Origin: Flavobacterium piscis
GTDB lineage: Bacteria > Bacteroidota > Bacteroidia > Flavobacteriales > Flavobacteriaceae
Length of the DNA: 64,000 bases
Direction: 5' to 3'
Assembly: GCF_001686925.1 (NCBI RefSeq)
Contig: NZ_LVEN01000012.1
Span: forward strand, 310,001-374,000
Shown here: in pieces, positions 42,074 to 51,083 of the stretch
Layout of the letters: the number at the start of each line of letters is the position of its first letter
How positions within the stretch are numbered: position 1 is the stretch's first letter
Made by a program: the position numbers and the translations under genes
The notes under the pieces: model-generated
The model's input: the letters and a program-made list of their open reading frames with translations, nothing else
Database searches by the model: none
Told to the model about the DNA's origin: nothing

Positions 42074-44893
42074 ATGAAAACTTCATATAAAAATATAAGC
42101 CTGAAAATATTAAAAGTAACAGGAATAGTAATAGCAAGTATCTTGCTATTATTGTTTTTGATACCATTGCTATTTCCCGGAACCGTTGCTACAGAAGTAA
42201 AAAAAATCGCCAACGAGCGATTAGACACTAAACTGGATTTTTCGAAATCCAGACTTTCGTTTTTTACACACTTTCCTTCCCTGACTGTTTCTCTTGATGA
42301 TTTATCAATGACAGGATCGGCGCCTTTTAGCAATGATACTTTGTTAAAAGCAGAACAGGTAGCTTTTGGTATCAACCTGAAAAGACTGATTTTTGATAAT
42401 GAAGTAAAAATTAATAAACTATATGTTTCTAAAGCCTTAATTAATATAATGGTCAACCAAAAAGGACAGGCCAATTATAACATTTATGTAGCTCCCGAAG
42501 ATCGCGATAAAAAACCGGATGATCCTAATGCTCCGGAAGAAGGAACTGCGATTCGTTTAGAACGCATTGATCTTGAAGATTGTCATGTAAAATACAACGA
42601 TCGTTCAGCCAAAATACTTGTCGATGCAAAAGGTTTTAATTATGTTGGAAAAGGAAACTTAAGTGAAGATATTTTTGACTTAAATACCGATGCCAGAATC
42701 GATAATGTCGATTTTTATTACGACCGTACCGCTTATCTTAGAAAAAAAGAAGTTCGTGCTGATTTAATTACCCGAATTAATACACATGCACTTTCGTTTA
42801 TACTTCAAAAAAATGAATTGCGAATCAATAAATTACCACTAAAATTTACTGGTTTGTTTACTATTTTAAGAGAAGGATATAAAATTAATATCAAAGCAGC
42901 ATCTGAAAATACTACACTAAAAGATTTATTTTCTGTAATGCCTCCGGAATATTTAACCTGGATGAATGAAACCGAAATCTCAGGTAATAGTGATTTGCTT
43001 TTTACTTTTAAAGGAGATTATAATGTTGCCAAAAAGCAAAAACCGGATTTAGCTTTTAATCTAAAGATCGATAAAGGCGCAATCAATTATCAGAATGCTC
43101 CTGCCCCATTAACTGATTTTCAGATGAATCTAAATGCAATTTTGCCTTCTCTTGACATCGAAAAACTTTTAATCAATCTTAAAACTTTTAAATTTAAAGT
43201 AGGCGAGAAAGATTATTTTACCGCGTATTTACGCAGCAAAGGATTTAACGAAATGACCGTAGATGCAAGCGTAAAAGGTGCATTAGATCTGGCTACAGTT
43301 GATGCTGCTATAGGTTTAAGCAGTATTGATCTAAAAGGAACTTTAAAAACAAATATTCAGGCTAAAGGTATTTTTAGTACTTCAAAAAAATTATTCCCAA
43401 AAACCATTGGCGGCATTTCATTGCGCAACGGCTGGCTAAAAACTGACTCGTATCCTAATCCTATCAAAGACATCACTTTTGTGGCCAATGTACTCAACAA
43501 AGCCGGAACTTTTCAGGATTTGATTGTGGCTGTTGCTCCGGCATCATTTGTTTTTGAAGGAAGTCCGATGTATGTAAATGCTACTTTATCAGATTTTAGT
43601 GATTTGGCTTATAATGCCAAAATAAAAGGAGAGCTAAACGTGGGACGAATTTATCAGGTTTTCTCGCAAAAAGGACTTGATGTAACGGGTTATGCAAAAG
43701 CAGATCTTTCGCTTAAAGGAAAACAAAGTTATGCCACAAAAGGACAATATGATAAGCTGGACAATAAGGGAACTATTATATTGAAAAACATCAAAGCTAC
43801 ATCAGAACTTTTCCCAAAAGCATTTTTTATCAAACAAGGAAATTTCCGTTTTCAGAATGAGAAAATGTGGTTCGAAAAATTCGATGCCACTTACGGAAAA
43901 TCAGATTTTGCCATAAACGGATATTTACTCAATACGATTAATTATTTTCTTGAATCCCACGGAACGTTGAGCGGAGATTTTAAAATGAAATCAAAACTGA
44001 TTAATGTTGATGAATTTATGGCGCTTAAAAAAGGGGAAAATACAGATCGTAATCTTGAGGTAGAATATGCAAAAGAAGATCATCCTAAAATGAGCGGAGT
44101 GGTTATTGTACCTAAAAACTTAAATGTTGCCCTGACTGCAGATGCGGATAAAGTAGAATACAACGGACTGGTTTTAAATAAACTGAATGGTAAAGTTGGA
44201 ATGACAAAAGCGGGTTTTTATTTAGAAAACGCCAATTTTAATATTATAGATTGTTTGGTAGGAATCAATGCTACTTATAAAGACGAATCGCCAACATCTG
44301 CCCATTTTGATGCTCATTTTACTGCCAAAGATTTTAGCGTTCAAAGAGCGTACAAAGAAATTCCGATGTTTCGTGAAATGGTGTCTGCTGCTGAAAAAGC
44401 GCAGGGAATAATTTCTGTAGATTATAAAATAAAAGGTGATTTAGACGGAAACATGAGCCCTATTTATCCTTCTCTTGAAGGAGGCGGAAAATTGAATTTG
44501 CGTGACGTACAAGTCAAAGGATTAAAATTATTTGATGGGATTAGTTCACAAACCGGACAAAAAGGTTTGGACGATCCTAATTTAAAAGGAATCGAAATCA
44601 ATTCTACAATCGATAATAATTTAATTCATATTGAAGATTTTACTTTTAGTGTCGCCAGTTTCAGGCCCACAATAAAGGGAACGACAAGTTTCGACGGACT
44701 TTTGGATTTAAGAATGCGATTAGGCTTACCTCCTTTTGGAATCATAGGATTTCCTATTGTAATTACAGGAACGCATCAGGATCCTAAAATTAAAATATTT
44801 AGCAAAACGGGTCAAAAAATCAATGCTGCTGTTTATGACGAAAAACACAACAAACTTATTCGTAAAGAAAAAGTGAGTAAACGTAAAAGGTAA
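42074..44893 (+). CDS. AsmA-family protein
   Basis: A 939-residue protein with one N-terminal TM (ILKVTGIVIASILLLLFLIP, ~12-34) and a large periplasmic part rich in beta strands. The start ATEVKKIANERLDTKLDFSK then LSFFTHFPSLTVSLDDLSMT is the AsmA N-terminal motif, and the C-terminal GTTSFDGLLDLRMRLGLPPF then GIIGFPIVITGTHQDPKIKI is the conserved AsmA end. AsmA-like proteins form lipid-conducting grooves between membranes. It lies just after mlaEFD on the same strand, which supports a lipid-transport role here. Confidence 0.88.
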   Translation: MKTSYKNISLKILKVTGIVIASILLLLFLIPLLFPGTVATEVKKIANERLDTKLDFSKSRLSFFTHFPSLTVSLDDLSMTGSAPFSNDTLLKAEQVAFGINLKRLIFDNEVKINKLYVSKALINIMVNQKGQANYNIYVAPEDRDKKPDDPNAPEEGTAIRLERIDLEDCHVKYNDRSAKILVDAKGFNYVGKGNLSEDIFDLNTDARIDNVDFYYDRTAYLRKKEVRADLITRINTHALSFILQKNELRINKLPLKFTGLFTILREGYKINIKAASENTTLKDLFSVMPPEYLTWMNETEISGNSDLLFTFKGDYNVAKKQKPDLAFNLKIDKGAINYQNAPAPLTDFQMNLNAILPSLDIEKLLINLKTFKFKVGEKDYFTAYLRSKGFNEMTVDASVKGALDLATVDAAIGLSSIDLKGTLKTNIQAKGIFSTSKKLFPKTIGGISLRNGWLKTDSYPNPIKDITFVANVLNKAGTFQDLIVAVAPASFVFEGSPMYVNATLSDFSDLAYNAKIKGELNVGRIYQVFSQKGLDVTGYAKADLSLKGKQSYATKGQYDKLDNKGTIILKNIKATSELFPKAFFIKQGNFRFQNEKMWFEKFDATYGKSDFAINGYLLNTINYFLESHGTLSGDFKMKSKLINVDEFMALKKGENTDRNLEVEYAKEDHPKMSGVVIVPKNLNVALTADADKVEYNGLVLNKLNGKVGMTKAGFYLENANFNIIDCLVGINATYKDESPTSAHFDAHFTAKDFSVQRAYKEIPMFREMVSAAEKAQGIISVDYKIKGDLDGNMSPIYPSLEGGGKLNLRDVQVKGLKLFDGISSQTGQKGLDDPNLKGIEINSTIDNNLIHIEDFTFSVASFRPTIKGTTSFDGLLDLRMRLGLPPFGIIGFPIVITGTHQDPKIKIFSKTGQKINAAVYDEKHNKLIRKEKVSKRKR

Positions 44894-44894
44894 A

Positions 44895-45389
44895 ATGAAA
44901 ATGAAAACGAAAAAATCTAAAGGAAGCGGCGCTTTCGAAAAATTTGCCACAAATGTTTCTAAAGCTGCCGGAAGTACTACAGCGTTTATAGGTGCTTTTT
45001 TGATCGTGGTGGCGTGGGCAGTTTCAGGTCCTATTTTTGGCTACTCAGAAACCTGGCAGCTGGTAATCAATACCGGAACGACAATTATAACTTTTTTGAT
45101 GGTTTTTTTAATTCAGAAAGCACAAAATAAAGATTCGCTTGCAATTCAGTTAAAGCTAAACGAGTTGGTTGCTTCAAATGAATACTCCAGCAATAGCTTA
45201 GTTGATATTGAAAGCATGACCGAAGAAGAAATGATGATTGTTCAGAAATATTACCACAAACTTAGTGAACTCGCCAAAAATGAGGAAAGCATCAGAAGTT
45301 CACATTCTATTGCCGAAGCCTCTGAACAGCACGAACGCAAAGACAAAAACAGAACTAAATTACGTACCCGAAATATAACAAAAAAATGA
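44895..45389 (+). CDS. Low-affinity iron permease family membrane protein
   Basis: A 164-residue protein with two TM helices (TTAFIGAFLIVVAWAVSGPI and LVINTGTTIITFLMVFLIQK) followed by QNKDSLAIQLKLNELVA, the signature of the Fet4-like low-affinity iron permease family (PF04120). The bacterial proteins are short versions whose transport role is not well proven. It starts 1 base after the AsmA stop and its end overlaps the next gene by 4 bases, so it belongs to the same operon. Confidence 0.85.
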   Translation: MKMKTKKSKGSGAFEKFATNVSKAAGSTTAFIGAFLIVVAWAVSGPIFGYSETWQLVINTGTTIITFLMVFLIQKAQNKDSLAIQLKLNELVASNEYSSNSLVDIESMTEEEMMIVQKYYHKLSELAKNEESIRSSHSIAEASEQHERKDKNRTKLRTRNITKK

Positions 45390-46585
45390 AACTACGTTCC
45401 TCTGAAACTTTCTGGCCATTAAAAAGTGCCATGAAATACAGCTACCCGTCTATAGATTCAGATCTTAATACAGAAATTTTAATTATTGGCGGAGGAATTA
45501 CAGGAGCTTTAATTGCTTATCAATTAATCTCAGCAGGAAAAAAAGTTGTACTAGTTGATCGCCGCGACGTTGCTAACGGAAGCACTGCCGCAAGTACTGC
45601 TTTGCTGCAATATGAAATCGATGTTCCGTTGCATGAACTCATCAAAATCAGAGGTGTAGAATGTGCCGTTGACAGTTACACAAATGGAAAAAAAGCAATT
45701 TTTGATTTGAGGACTATCATAGATACCATAAAAAGTGAATGCCAGTTCGAATTTAAAAAAAGTATTTATTACTGTTCCTTAAAAAAAGATATCCCCTTTT
45801 TGAGAAATGAATTTAAGTGCAGAAAAGAACATGGATTTGATGTAAACTGGCTCGAAAGATGGGATCTTGAAAAAATGGGCTTAAATGCCATTGCAGCGAT
45901 AGAATCTAAAACTGCAGCCGTTATGGATCCTTACAGACTGGCGAATGATTTACTGCATTACTGCAAAAAAAAGGGAATGCAAATTTATGATCGTACCAAT
46001 ATTACCTCAATACAGCATCAAAAAGCAAAATCTATTGCCCATACCGAAAATAAATTTACAATCACCGCAGAACATATTATTCATTGCAGCGGTTATGAAA
46101 GTACCGAAACGCTAACTGAGAAGGTAGTTGACTTAAAAAGTACGTATGTAATTGCATCAGAAAACATAGAAATGTTACCTGCAGCATTTAAGAATGCTAT
46201 TTTCTGGGATACTTCTTCACCATATTTGTATTTCAGGGTAACCTCAGACAACAGGATTATTATGGGTGGCGGCGATGAAGATTTTAAAGATGCCAAAAAG
46301 CGTGATAAATTATTAGATAAAAAAGAACAATATCTTTTAAGACATTTTAAGAAAAAATTCCCCAAAATCAATTTTAAAATTGACTATTCATGGGCAGGAA
46401 CTTTTGGTGAAACCAAAGATGGCTTGCCTTACTTTGGAAAACCGGATCCCAACAAAAACGAACATTACGTTTTGGGCTTTGGAGGCAACGGAATCACTTT
46501 TAGCGTTATCGGCATGAACTCTATTCTGGATTCTATTAATAATAAAAAAAATCAGGATCTAGAGTATTATAGGTTTGGACGTTAA
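45386..46585 (+). CDS. FAD-dependent oxidoreductase (DAO family)
   Basis: A 399-residue flavoprotein. The dinucleotide-binding motif is ILIIGGGITGALIAYQLISA at ~30-49, followed by the ribose-binding Asp in VVLVDRRDV. The C-terminal part has SWAGTFGETKDGLPYFGKPD and YVLGFGGNGITFSVIG, as in the glycine/D-amino-acid oxidase superfamily. The substrate is unknown. Its ATG overlaps the preceding gene's stop. Why an oxidoreductase ends a lipid-transport operon is unclear. Confidence 0.87.
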   Translation: MKLRSSETFWPLKSAMKYSYPSIDSDLNTEILIIGGGITGALIAYQLISAGKKVVLVDRRDVANGSTAASTALLQYEIDVPLHELIKIRGVECAVDSYTNGKKAIFDLRTIIDTIKSECQFEFKKSIYYCSLKKDIPFLRNEFKCRKEHGFDVNWLERWDLEKMGLNAIAAIESKTAAVMDPYRLANDLLHYCKKKGMQIYDRTNITSIQHQKAKSIAHTENKFTITAEHIIHCSGYESTETLTEKVVDLKSTYVIASENIEMLPAAFKNAIFWDTSSPYLYFRVTSDNRIIMGGGDEDFKDAKKRDKLLDKKEQYLLRHFKKKFPKINFKIDYSWAGTFGETKDGLPYFGKPDPNKNEHYVLGFGGNGITFSVIGMNSILDSINNKKNQDLEYYRFGR

Positions 46586-46586
46586 T

Positions 46587-46630
46587 TTTTAAGATACTAA
46601 GGTTCTAAGAAACTAAGATTCTAAGTTTTT
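46587..46630. repeat. CTAAG-type short tandem repeats (left copy)
   Basis: The stretch AAGATACTAAGGTTCTAAGA then AACTAAGATTCTAAG is built of 8-10 bp units ending CTAAG. The reverse-complement version is at 46902-46945 and another direct copy at 52263-52304. Confidence 0.7.
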
Positions 46631-46635
46631 CTTCG

Positions 46636-46662
46636 AGACGCACAATGGTGCGTCTTTTTTTT
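46636..46662 (+). terminator. Terminator of the mla-AsmA-FAD operon
   Basis: AGACGCAC (46636-46643) pairs with GTGCGTCT (46648-46655) around a 4-base loop, then a T run. Confidence 0.88.
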
Positions 46663-46749
46663 GTAGATAAAAAGCTGTAATTGCAATTGAAAACATTTAA
46701 TGATTTATTATCTACTCCTAAACAAAATATCTGATGAAAACGAGTGCCA

Positions 46750-46835
46750 TAACCCTGATAGAAGCGGTATCCTTTTTCTGGCTGCTTTAGCCAGGAAAAG
46801 ATACAAGTGGATAGCAGGAAACAGCTCTTGAAAAA
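46750..46835 (+). repeat. Structured dispersed element, copy E
   Basis: TAACCCTGATAGAAGCGGTA then TCCTTTTTC, hairpin TGGCT-GCTTT-AGCCA, GGAAAAGATACAAGTGG, then ATAGCAGGAAACAGCTCTTG and AAAAA. Short 3' form, as in A and B. Confidence 0.78.
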
Positions 46836-46846
46836 TAGTATGAACA

Positions 46847-46876
46847 TAAAAAAAGACGCACTTGATGTACGTCTTA
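46847..46876 (-). terminator. Terminator of the minus-strand AraC gene
   Basis: On the minus strand AAGACGTAC pairs with GTGCGTCTT (one mismatch) and is followed by TTTTTTT. The 3' half is identical to that of the plus-strand terminator at 46636. Confidence 0.8.
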
Positions 46877-46901
46877 GTATATAGTATAATTTTTTGCAAA
46901 T

Positions 46902-46945
46902 AAAAAAACTTAGAATCTTAGTCTCTTAGAACCTTAGCAACTTTT
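46902..46945. repeat. CTTAG-type short tandem repeats (right, inverted copy)
   Basis: CTTAGAATCTTAGTCTCTTA then GAACCTTAGCAAC mirrors the array at 46587-46630 in opposite orientation, so the whole 360-bp gap can fold back on itself. It also contains element E and two terminators, and no ORF. Confidence 0.7.
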
Positions 46946-46947
46946 TA

Positions 46948-47973
46948 TTAAGCTGTAATAGCCAATGGATTTAAGTTGAATTTATATTCTTTTGGACTGC
47001 AATTGAATTTTTGTTTGAATATTTTTGAGAAATAGCTTCTGCTGGTAAAACCAATGCAATAAACGATTTCGGATATATTAAGATCAGAAGTTCTGATTAA
47101 GATTTCGGCTTTTAAAACGCGCATGTGCGTTATATAATCGTTTACGGTTCTGTTATGTATGAGTTTAAAACCTTCCTGCAATTTATTTGGCGATAAACCT
47201 GACTTTTTGCTTAGGGATTTAATGGTAAAAGCTTCTTCTGGATTGGCTCTAATGGCTTCAGAAAGTTCTTTTATTTCTTCCATTTCGCGTAAAGTAAGAC
47301 AATTTGTATCTTTAGCATTGATGCTTAAATCATCTGTATGCTGCTGAATTTCCATTGCGAGAATAATTCGAAGAATTCCTTCTTTCAAAAGATTTCTAAC
47401 TATTCCGGTTTGCGTAATGGCATTTAATTGTTCGATTTTTTCGGCAATTTTCAGGTTGTAAGAACCTACGTAAAAGAAATCCTGAACATTATTATTTTCA
47501 AAGAAAGTTTCTTTTACTTTTTGATTCAGAGAATTTGTAGGATCCTGATGCAAAAGCTGAGTTCCTACTATTATAAGGGTAAATTTTGTTTTTTTATCTT
47601 TTTCGAAAAACAATACATTGTCCTGATTTTTCTTTGATGTAACTATCGCGGTCTGAAATGTTTTAAATTTTCGCTCTTCGCCGGTACTGCCAAAACTATG
47701 AGACAAACTTCCTTTAGAACAATACGCAAAATAAACTGGCGATTCTATTGGGTTTACAACATCCATTCGAACATCTTCAGCGAAAGTCATATCGAACTCT
47801 ACGTACGAAATATTATCATTAAAAGAGGCACCAATAATAGCACCTTTTGCAAAACTATTGTTCGTTTCAAGTCTATATTCGTCTAAATCAAAAGTTACTT
47901 TACCGCCGAAGTTTGTTTGTAATTCTTCAAAAATATTTTGAATTTTTTCTGTGTTTATAGTAACTATTTTCAT
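46948..47973 (-). CDS. AraC-family transcriptional regulator
   Basis: A 341-residue regulator. The N-terminal ~230 residues form a sensing domain without a clear cupin motif (YCSKGSLSHSFGSTGEERKF may be its core). The C-terminal double HTH is clear: FTIKSLSKKSGLSPNKLQEG and NISEIVYCIGFTSRSYFSKI then FKQKFNCSPKEYK. A 160-bp gap separates its start from the codirectionally opposite DNA glycosylase gene. Ligand and targets are unknown. Confidence 0.9.
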   Translation of the reverse strand: MKIVTINTEKIQNIFEELQTNFGGKVTFDLDEYRLETNNSFAKGAIIGASFNDNISYVEFDMTFAEDVRMDVVNPIESPVYFAYCSKGSLSHSFGSTGEERKFKTFQTAIVTSKKNQDNVLFFEKDKKTKFTLIIVGTQLLHQDPTNSLNQKVKETFFENNNVQDFFYVGSYNLKIAEKIEQLNAITQTGIVRNLLKEGILRIILAMEIQQHTDDLSINAKDTNCLTLREMEEIKELSEAIRANPEEAFTIKSLSKKSGLSPNKLQEGFKLIHNRTVNDYITHMRVLKAEILIRTSDLNISEIVYCIGFTSRSYFSKIFKQKFNCSPKEYKFNLNPLAITA

Positions 47974-48192
47974 TTTGCAAGGGATTTAAAATTCAACATC
48001 ATTTTATAGAGATTTATAAAAAAAGAAACTCCACTTTGTGGTTCCGGATTTCTAAAAATCAACAAATCAAAGTTCGCTCACAAGTGAACGAAAAGTGTTA
48101 TATAATTTTTCGAAATTGTTTTATAATTACTTATGAATGATGTTTTTAACAGTAATATTTTTTACCTTTCTGCTATAAATAGTACAACATAT

Positions 48193-48678
48193 ATGAAGAG
48201 TTTTTCTTTTTCGCCTATCGCTAATAATGATGCTATTGTTTTGATTTTAGGCACAATGCCCGGAACAAAATCATTAGAACTAAATCAATATTATGGTCAT
48301 AACCAAAATAATTTCTGGAAATTCATGTTTGAGATTTTTAAGGAAGATTTTTCGAATGATTATGAAAAGAGAAAAGCGCTTTTGCAAAAAAACAAAGTTG
48401 CATTATGGGATGTGCTGCAGTTTTGCGACAGGATTGGAAGTTTGGATAGTGCTATAAAAAATGAAATAGCAAATGATTTTGAAACTTTTTTAGAGCGACA
48501 TCCAAACATTAAAACCATACTATTCAACGGGCAAAAGGCAGCTGCTTTCTTTAAGAAATATGTTCAATTAAAGAAAAATTATGAATTTATTATTTTACCT
48601 TCTACAAGCCCTGCTAATGCAAGTCAAACCTATCAGTCTAAATTACAGCAATGGAAAATTATAAGTTCGCTACAATAA
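48193..48678 (+). CDS. DNA-deoxyinosine glycosylase / Mug-like uracil-DNA glycosylase
   Basis: A 161-residue protein from the ATG at 48193; the frame is open from 48133, but the upstream part is not conserved-looking and contains TACCTTTC, a -7-like box. The active-site region is VLILGTMPGTKSLELNQYYG then HNQNNFWKFM, the family hallmark, and the C-terminal motif is IILPSTSPANAS. It should remove hypoxanthine or uracil from DNA as a first step of base excision repair. Confidence 0.9.
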   Translation: MKSFSFSPIANNDAIVLILGTMPGTKSLELNQYYGHNQNNFWKFMFEIFKEDFSNDYEKRKALLQKNKVALWDVLQFCDRIGSLDSAIKNEIANDFETFLERHPNIKTILFNGQKAAAFFKKYVQLKKNYEFIILPSTSPANASQTYQSKLQQWKIISSLQ

Positions 48679-49024
48679 CATATTAATCACAATATCAACA
48701 ACTTAAACCTGTATCATTATGAATTTATAGAGCAAAAAAATAACTATTCAGCTTAGAAAGTTGAAATAATGTAACATTTACACTTTAAAATATAAAAGCT
48801 TTTTTTATCAGATCAACTAATTTTACCAAACAAAATAAAGCCATTGAAAAAAGAGGATGCAGATTGAGGCTTTTTTTTAAATATAGATACTACTAAGAGA
48901 ACTTTTAAATAAGTTTAATTATAAAGAGAACATTGGTTATGTTAGTTTATTTTTGGAAAAAAAGCTATTCTATTTTTTAGGGTAGCTTTTGTTTTTTAAT
49001 ATCACACCATAAACAAAATAAATT
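48679..49024. other. Intergenic region with two terminator-like hairpins
   Basis: AAGCC (48839) pairs with GGCTT before eight T (about 48838-48877). AAAAGCTA (48962) pairs with TAGCTTTT (about 48960-48990). The second stands just before the next gene and may be attenuator-like or mark the end of an unseen short transcript. The DNA between shows no supported ORF. Confidence 0.55.
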
Positions 49025-49459
49025 ATGAAAATTCAGACTTACTACAATCATATCAGGTTCTACACCCCTCATCATTTTGTTTACTACCCTATTCTGACTA
49101 TCTTTTTGGCTGCAAGTATTTACTTTGCTTTTACCACAAACGATACGCTAATATGGTCTTTTATAAGCGTTGTTTTTGTGTTTTTATTTTGTCTTGCTTT
49201 TATGTTACGACAGCATTATGCCCTGATTCTTCAAAACCGAATTGTACGTCTCGAACTTCGCTACCGTTATTTTACCCTGACCGGAAAAAGGTTTGAGGAA
49301 ATCGAATACAAACTAACCGATGATCAAATTTTTGGCCTTCGTTTTGCTCCCGATGACGAACTGCTGCCCCTTATAGAAGACGCGCTAAAAAATAACCTTA
49401 GCGGAGATGCCATAAAAAAAGCGATCGTGCACTGGAAAGCCGATTATAACAGGGTTTAG
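49025..49459 (+). CDS. DUF6526-like small membrane protein
   Basis: A 144-residue protein. MKIQTYYNHIRFYTPHHFVY then YPILTIFLAASIYFAF begins with an aromatic-rich stretch and two TM helices (~20-39, 44-63). The C-terminal half is soluble and helical (FAPDDELLPLIEDALKNNLS). The N-terminal YxNHxRFYxPHHF pattern matches a Bacteroidetes family I recall as DUF6526; function is unknown. Confidence 0.75.
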   Translation: MKIQTYYNHIRFYTPHHFVYYPILTIFLAASIYFAFTTNDTLIWSFISVVFVFLFCLAFMLRQHYALILQNRIVRLELRYRYFTLTGKRFEEIEYKLTDDQIFGLRFAPDDELLPLIEDALKNNLSGDAIKKAIVHWKADYNRV

Positions 49460-49600
49460 CAATGGCAAAAAGCAATGGCAATGACAAAAATCAATTGCAA
49501 TGACAAAAATCAATTGCAATGGCAATATCAATTGCAATGGCAAAAATTAATGTCAATTTTAAATTTCAATTCAAAAATTAATATGAATGTCTAAATTAAA
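49460..49600. repeat. Hexanucleotide array (CAATGG/CAATTG/CAATGA type), left
   Basis: Immediately after the preceding stop, units of CAATNN and CAAAAAT follow one another for about 130 bp: CAATGG, CAATGA, CAATTG, CAATAT in changing order, for example CAATTGCAATGGCAATATCA. The phase is kept at six bases over long stretches. The array ends about 10 bases before the stop of the next, minus-strand gene. Confidence 0.85.
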
Positions 49601-49612
49601 AATCAATTTGAC

Positions 49613-50782
49613 TTAAACTGTTTTTCTTTTATAATTGAATAAAATGTAGATTAAGAACCCTATTAACCAAGCTCCTACAACAACAGCAAAGAAGATTTCG
49701 ATAATAGAGGGATGAAGATAATTGGGTTGGTAAAACAAACGTTCCAATGTATCAAATTTATCTGTTAGCGCCTTTCTGTCATAATTATTTCTAATCGCAT
49801 TCAGAGGTTCATTATCATGATTTTGATAAAACCTAACGTCTTTGGCCAGATCTTTTGGTACTATACTTGTTTCGATCTTATATTTTCTTAAAAGGGTATC
49901 CAGCTTTTGAAAATTATAGAGTAATGAATCTTCTTTAATGGTATAAAGCAGCTTATATCGTTTTACCGCAGCATCATATTGTTGTTTCTCTATCGCAATA
50001 CCTTTTACAGGCTTGTACAAAGCTTTATTTTTTATAAATATGCAAATATCCTCGTCGTAGTCAGGATTTACATTCCTGCCTTTGTAGATGATTTCGGTGC
50101 TGTCTTTTATAGTATTTTTTTTGATGATACGCTCCAGAAGTTCTTTTTTACCAAAACCAATGCTGTCTAAAATCGTACTCGTTGCTGTAGAGAGTTTATC
50201 TAAATCTGCTGTTAACATTTTTAGCGTGTCAATACTGTAATAATTATATTCTACACTATAATAGCTACCAATCAAAGTACTGTCGGCAACTTCAATAACC
50301 GGATAAGGTTTTGGGTATAATATATTTACAGGATTAAATAATTTCTCTGAACTGTACGAAGTATAATTATACAAAAACGGACGTAAGACATTCAGCAGCA
50401 CTTTGTCCTTATTCAGCTTTTTCTCAGACAATTCAGTTCTTAATTTGGCATTTAGTCCAAAACTATAACTAATGAAAAATGAAAAACTAAAAAAAGAAAT
50501 AAGGAGCAATAAGCCTCCTATTTTAAGCAGTTTTACAAAAGAATAATTTTGTTTCGAGTGGTTCTTTAATAAAAAAATCAGGAAAAAAAGCAAAAACAAA
50601 CCTGTTATAAAAAATTGCGAAATAGATACATCGTCATAGAACTTAAATCTGTAAAATTCGGTATAGATGTCGATATTCCCAATTCCTTCAAACTTAAAAT
50701 AGCCATATAAAAAATAGCCTAAATGAATCAATAATAGTACTACGAAAGACTTTACAAGGTATTGTTTTAATTTTTTATCCAT
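49613..50782 (-). CDS. Membrane protein of unknown function flanked by hexamer arrays
   Basis: A 389-residue protein from the ATG at 50782 (MDKKLKQYLVKSFVVLLLIH); a TTG 24 bases upstream is less likely. Three TM segments lie in the first ~120 residues and one at the C-terminus (SIIEIFFAVVVGAWLIGFLI). The ~220-residue loop between TM3 and TM4 is rich in Tyr, Lys and Asp and probably extracytoplasmic. I recognise no family. Both sides of the gene carry long CAATNN arrays, so the gene sits as an island in repeat DNA. Confidence 0.72.
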   Translation of the reverse strand: MDKKLKQYLVKSFVVLLLIHLGYFLYGYFKFEGIGNIDIYTEFYRFKFYDDVSISQFFITGLFLLFFLIFLLKNHSKQNYSFVKLLKIGGLLLLISFFSFSFFISYSFGLNAKLRTELSEKKLNKDKVLLNVLRPFLYNYTSYSSEKLFNPVNILYPKPYPVIEVADSTLIGSYYSVEYNYYSIDTLKMLTADLDKLSTATSTILDSIGFGKKELLERIIKKNTIKDSTEIIYKGRNVNPDYDEDICIFIKNKALYKPVKGIAIEKQQYDAAVKRYKLLYTIKEDSLLYNFQKLDTLLRKYKIETSIVPKDLAKDVRFYQNHDNEPLNAIRNNYDRKALTDKFDTLERLFYQPNYLHPSIIEIFFAVVVGAWLIGFLIYILFNYKRKTV

Positions 50783-50814
50783 AATTGTTTTCAGATTTAC
50801 TCTCAAATATAGCC

Positions 50815-51083
50815 TAAATCAATTACAATGGCAATGGCAAAAATCAATATCAATGAAAATTACAATGGCAATGGCAATTACAATGGCAATGGCAAAAATC
50901 AATTACAATCAAAAATAAGATAGAATACAAAATTTTAAAAAAAATATTTCATTGATACTCTTTTTGATATTGAAATTGAGTTTTGAAATTGATATTGATA
51001 ATGAATTTTAAATTGAGTTTTGATATTGAATTTTGATATTGATATTGAATTTTGATATTGATATTGATATTGATATTGAATTA
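50815..51083. repeat. Hexanucleotide arrays (CAATGG then inverted TTGATA type), right
   Basis: From about 50815 to 50917 CAATGG/CAATTA units run in the same orientation as the left array (for example TTACAATGGCAATGGCAATT). From about 50950 to 51083 the array is inverted and dominated by TTGATA (for example ATTGATATTGATATTGATAT). The inverted halves can pair. The regular phase explains a translated Tyr-Gln/Ser-Ile alternation on the minus strand, which is not a real protein. Confidence 0.85.

Noticed and set aside
49460-51083. CRISPR array
   Set aside because: The repeats are six-base units with no constant-length spacers and no cas genes nearby.
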